A DNA stretch of 64,000 bases from Neobacillus endophyticus. Lineage in GTDB: Bacteria > Bacillota > Bacilli > Bacillales > Cytobacillaceae. The notes under the pieces were generated by a model. It saw only the letters and a list, made by a program, of their open reading frames with translations, had not been told where the DNA came from and did not search any database. A program made the position numbers and the translations under genes. Positions 63,858-64,000 of this stretch are shown here, piece after piece; position 1 is the stretch's first letter; each line of letters starts with the position of its first letter. The stretch lies in assembly GCF_013248975.1 (NCBI RefSeq), contig NZ_JABRWH010000001.1:5104001-5168000 (forward strand). The letters run 5' to 3'.

Positions 63858-64000
63858 TTATTTTCCTCTTTTATAAAAAGGTGTTGGAATGACTACAGCT
63901 TTTAAACGTTTACCACGAATTTCTACTTCCACTTCTGTTTCAAGTTTGGCAAATTCAGTAGCAATCAGGGCAAGCCCAATGTTTTTCTTTAAGGTCGGGG
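63858..64000 (-). CDS. gcvT: Aminomethyltransferase GcvT, C-terminal end (5' part outside window)
   Basis: On the - strand the last about 47 residues of a reading frame end at TAA 63858-63860. The sequence [20 protein letters not shown] followed by [20 protein letters not shown] and KRGK matches the C-terminal domain of the T-protein. It is the first gene of gcvT-gcvPA-gcvPB; any glycine riboswitch would lie beyond the window edge. Confidence 0.93.
   Translation of the reverse strand, partial: PTLKKNIGLALIATEFAKLETEVEVEIRGKRLKAVVIPTPFYKRGK

Noticed and set aside
1..64000. tRNA, rRNA, CRISPR array, prophage or full insertion sequence
   Set aside because: No cloverleaf with CCA-type ends, no spaced direct repeats, no transposase or phage-like proteins were found on reading both strands; nearly all space is filled by conserved chromosomal genes.

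Overview
The window is a 64-kb piece of the chromosome of a low-GC, endospore-forming Bacillaceae species. It carries spo0A, spoIVB, the complete spoIIIAA-AH operon and the Bacillus-type orders bkdR-ptb-bcd-buk-lpdV-bkdAA-bkdAB-bkdB and accBC-yqhY-nusB-folD-xseAB-ispA-dxs-tlyA-ahrC-recN-spoIVB-spo0A. Gene order follows the B. subtilis yqj-yqi-yqh region closely, with several substitutions. It is therefore probably a Neobacillus/Mesobacillus-like relative rather than B. subtilis itself; this species-level reading is inference. I see no phage, CRISPR array, tRNA, rRNA or complete insertion sequence.

Layout. 1-5.1 kb: 3' end of zwf, a Y-family DNA polymerase, a PepT-like peptidase, an acyl-CoA carboxyltransferase and methylmalonyl-CoA epimerase. 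5.2-9 kb: a 32-residue Prli42-like stressosome anchor, an L,D-transpeptidase, the arginine-type ABC importer artPQR with candidate CodY and ARG boxes, and bacilliredoxin brxB. 9-14.3 kb: meaB, mutB and mutA. 14.4-18.5 kb: a TPP-riboswitch-controlled tenI-thiO-thiS-thiG-thiF operon. 18.5-29 kb: the branched-chain keto-acid operon with a sigma-54 promoter and its activator bkdR. 29-32.7 kb: yqzF, yqiK, spo0A, spoIVB. 32.8-44.4 kb: recN, ahrC, tlyA, dxs, ispA, xseBA, folD, nusB, yqhY, accCB. 44.6-49.8 kb: the spoIIIA operon behind a near-perfect sigma-E promoter. 50-64 kb: a SIMPL-domain gene, efp, yqhT, yqhR, yqhQ, yqhP, yqhO, a C40 peptidase, a B12-dependent ribonucleotide reductase, lipM, yqhL, gcvPB, gcvPA and the end of gcvT.

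How the genes fit together. The Bkd complex turns Val/Ile/Leu-derived keto acids into branched acyl-CoAs, which feed branched fatty acid synthesis (with AccBC) or ATP formation through Ptb/Buk. Val and Ile catabolism also ends in propionyl-CoA. The window encodes most of the route onward to succinyl-CoA: carboxyltransferase, epimerase, AdoCbl mutase MutAB and its GTPase chaperone MeaB. Lipoate (LipM) and thiamine (thi operon) serve the Bkd E1/E2, Dxs and glycine-cleavage enzymes. Two enzymes here (MutB, NrdJ) need adenosylcobalamin. Sporulation is covered by Spo0A with a sigma-H promoter and 0A boxes, the SpoIIIA channel and the SpoIVB signalling protease.

Most of the window is well-described core genome. 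The parts most worth a second look are two genes that appear to start at ATT codons (tenI, spoIIIAD), the hidden prli42 gene, two MITE-like intergenic repeats, and several regulatory sites that link regulators and targets.
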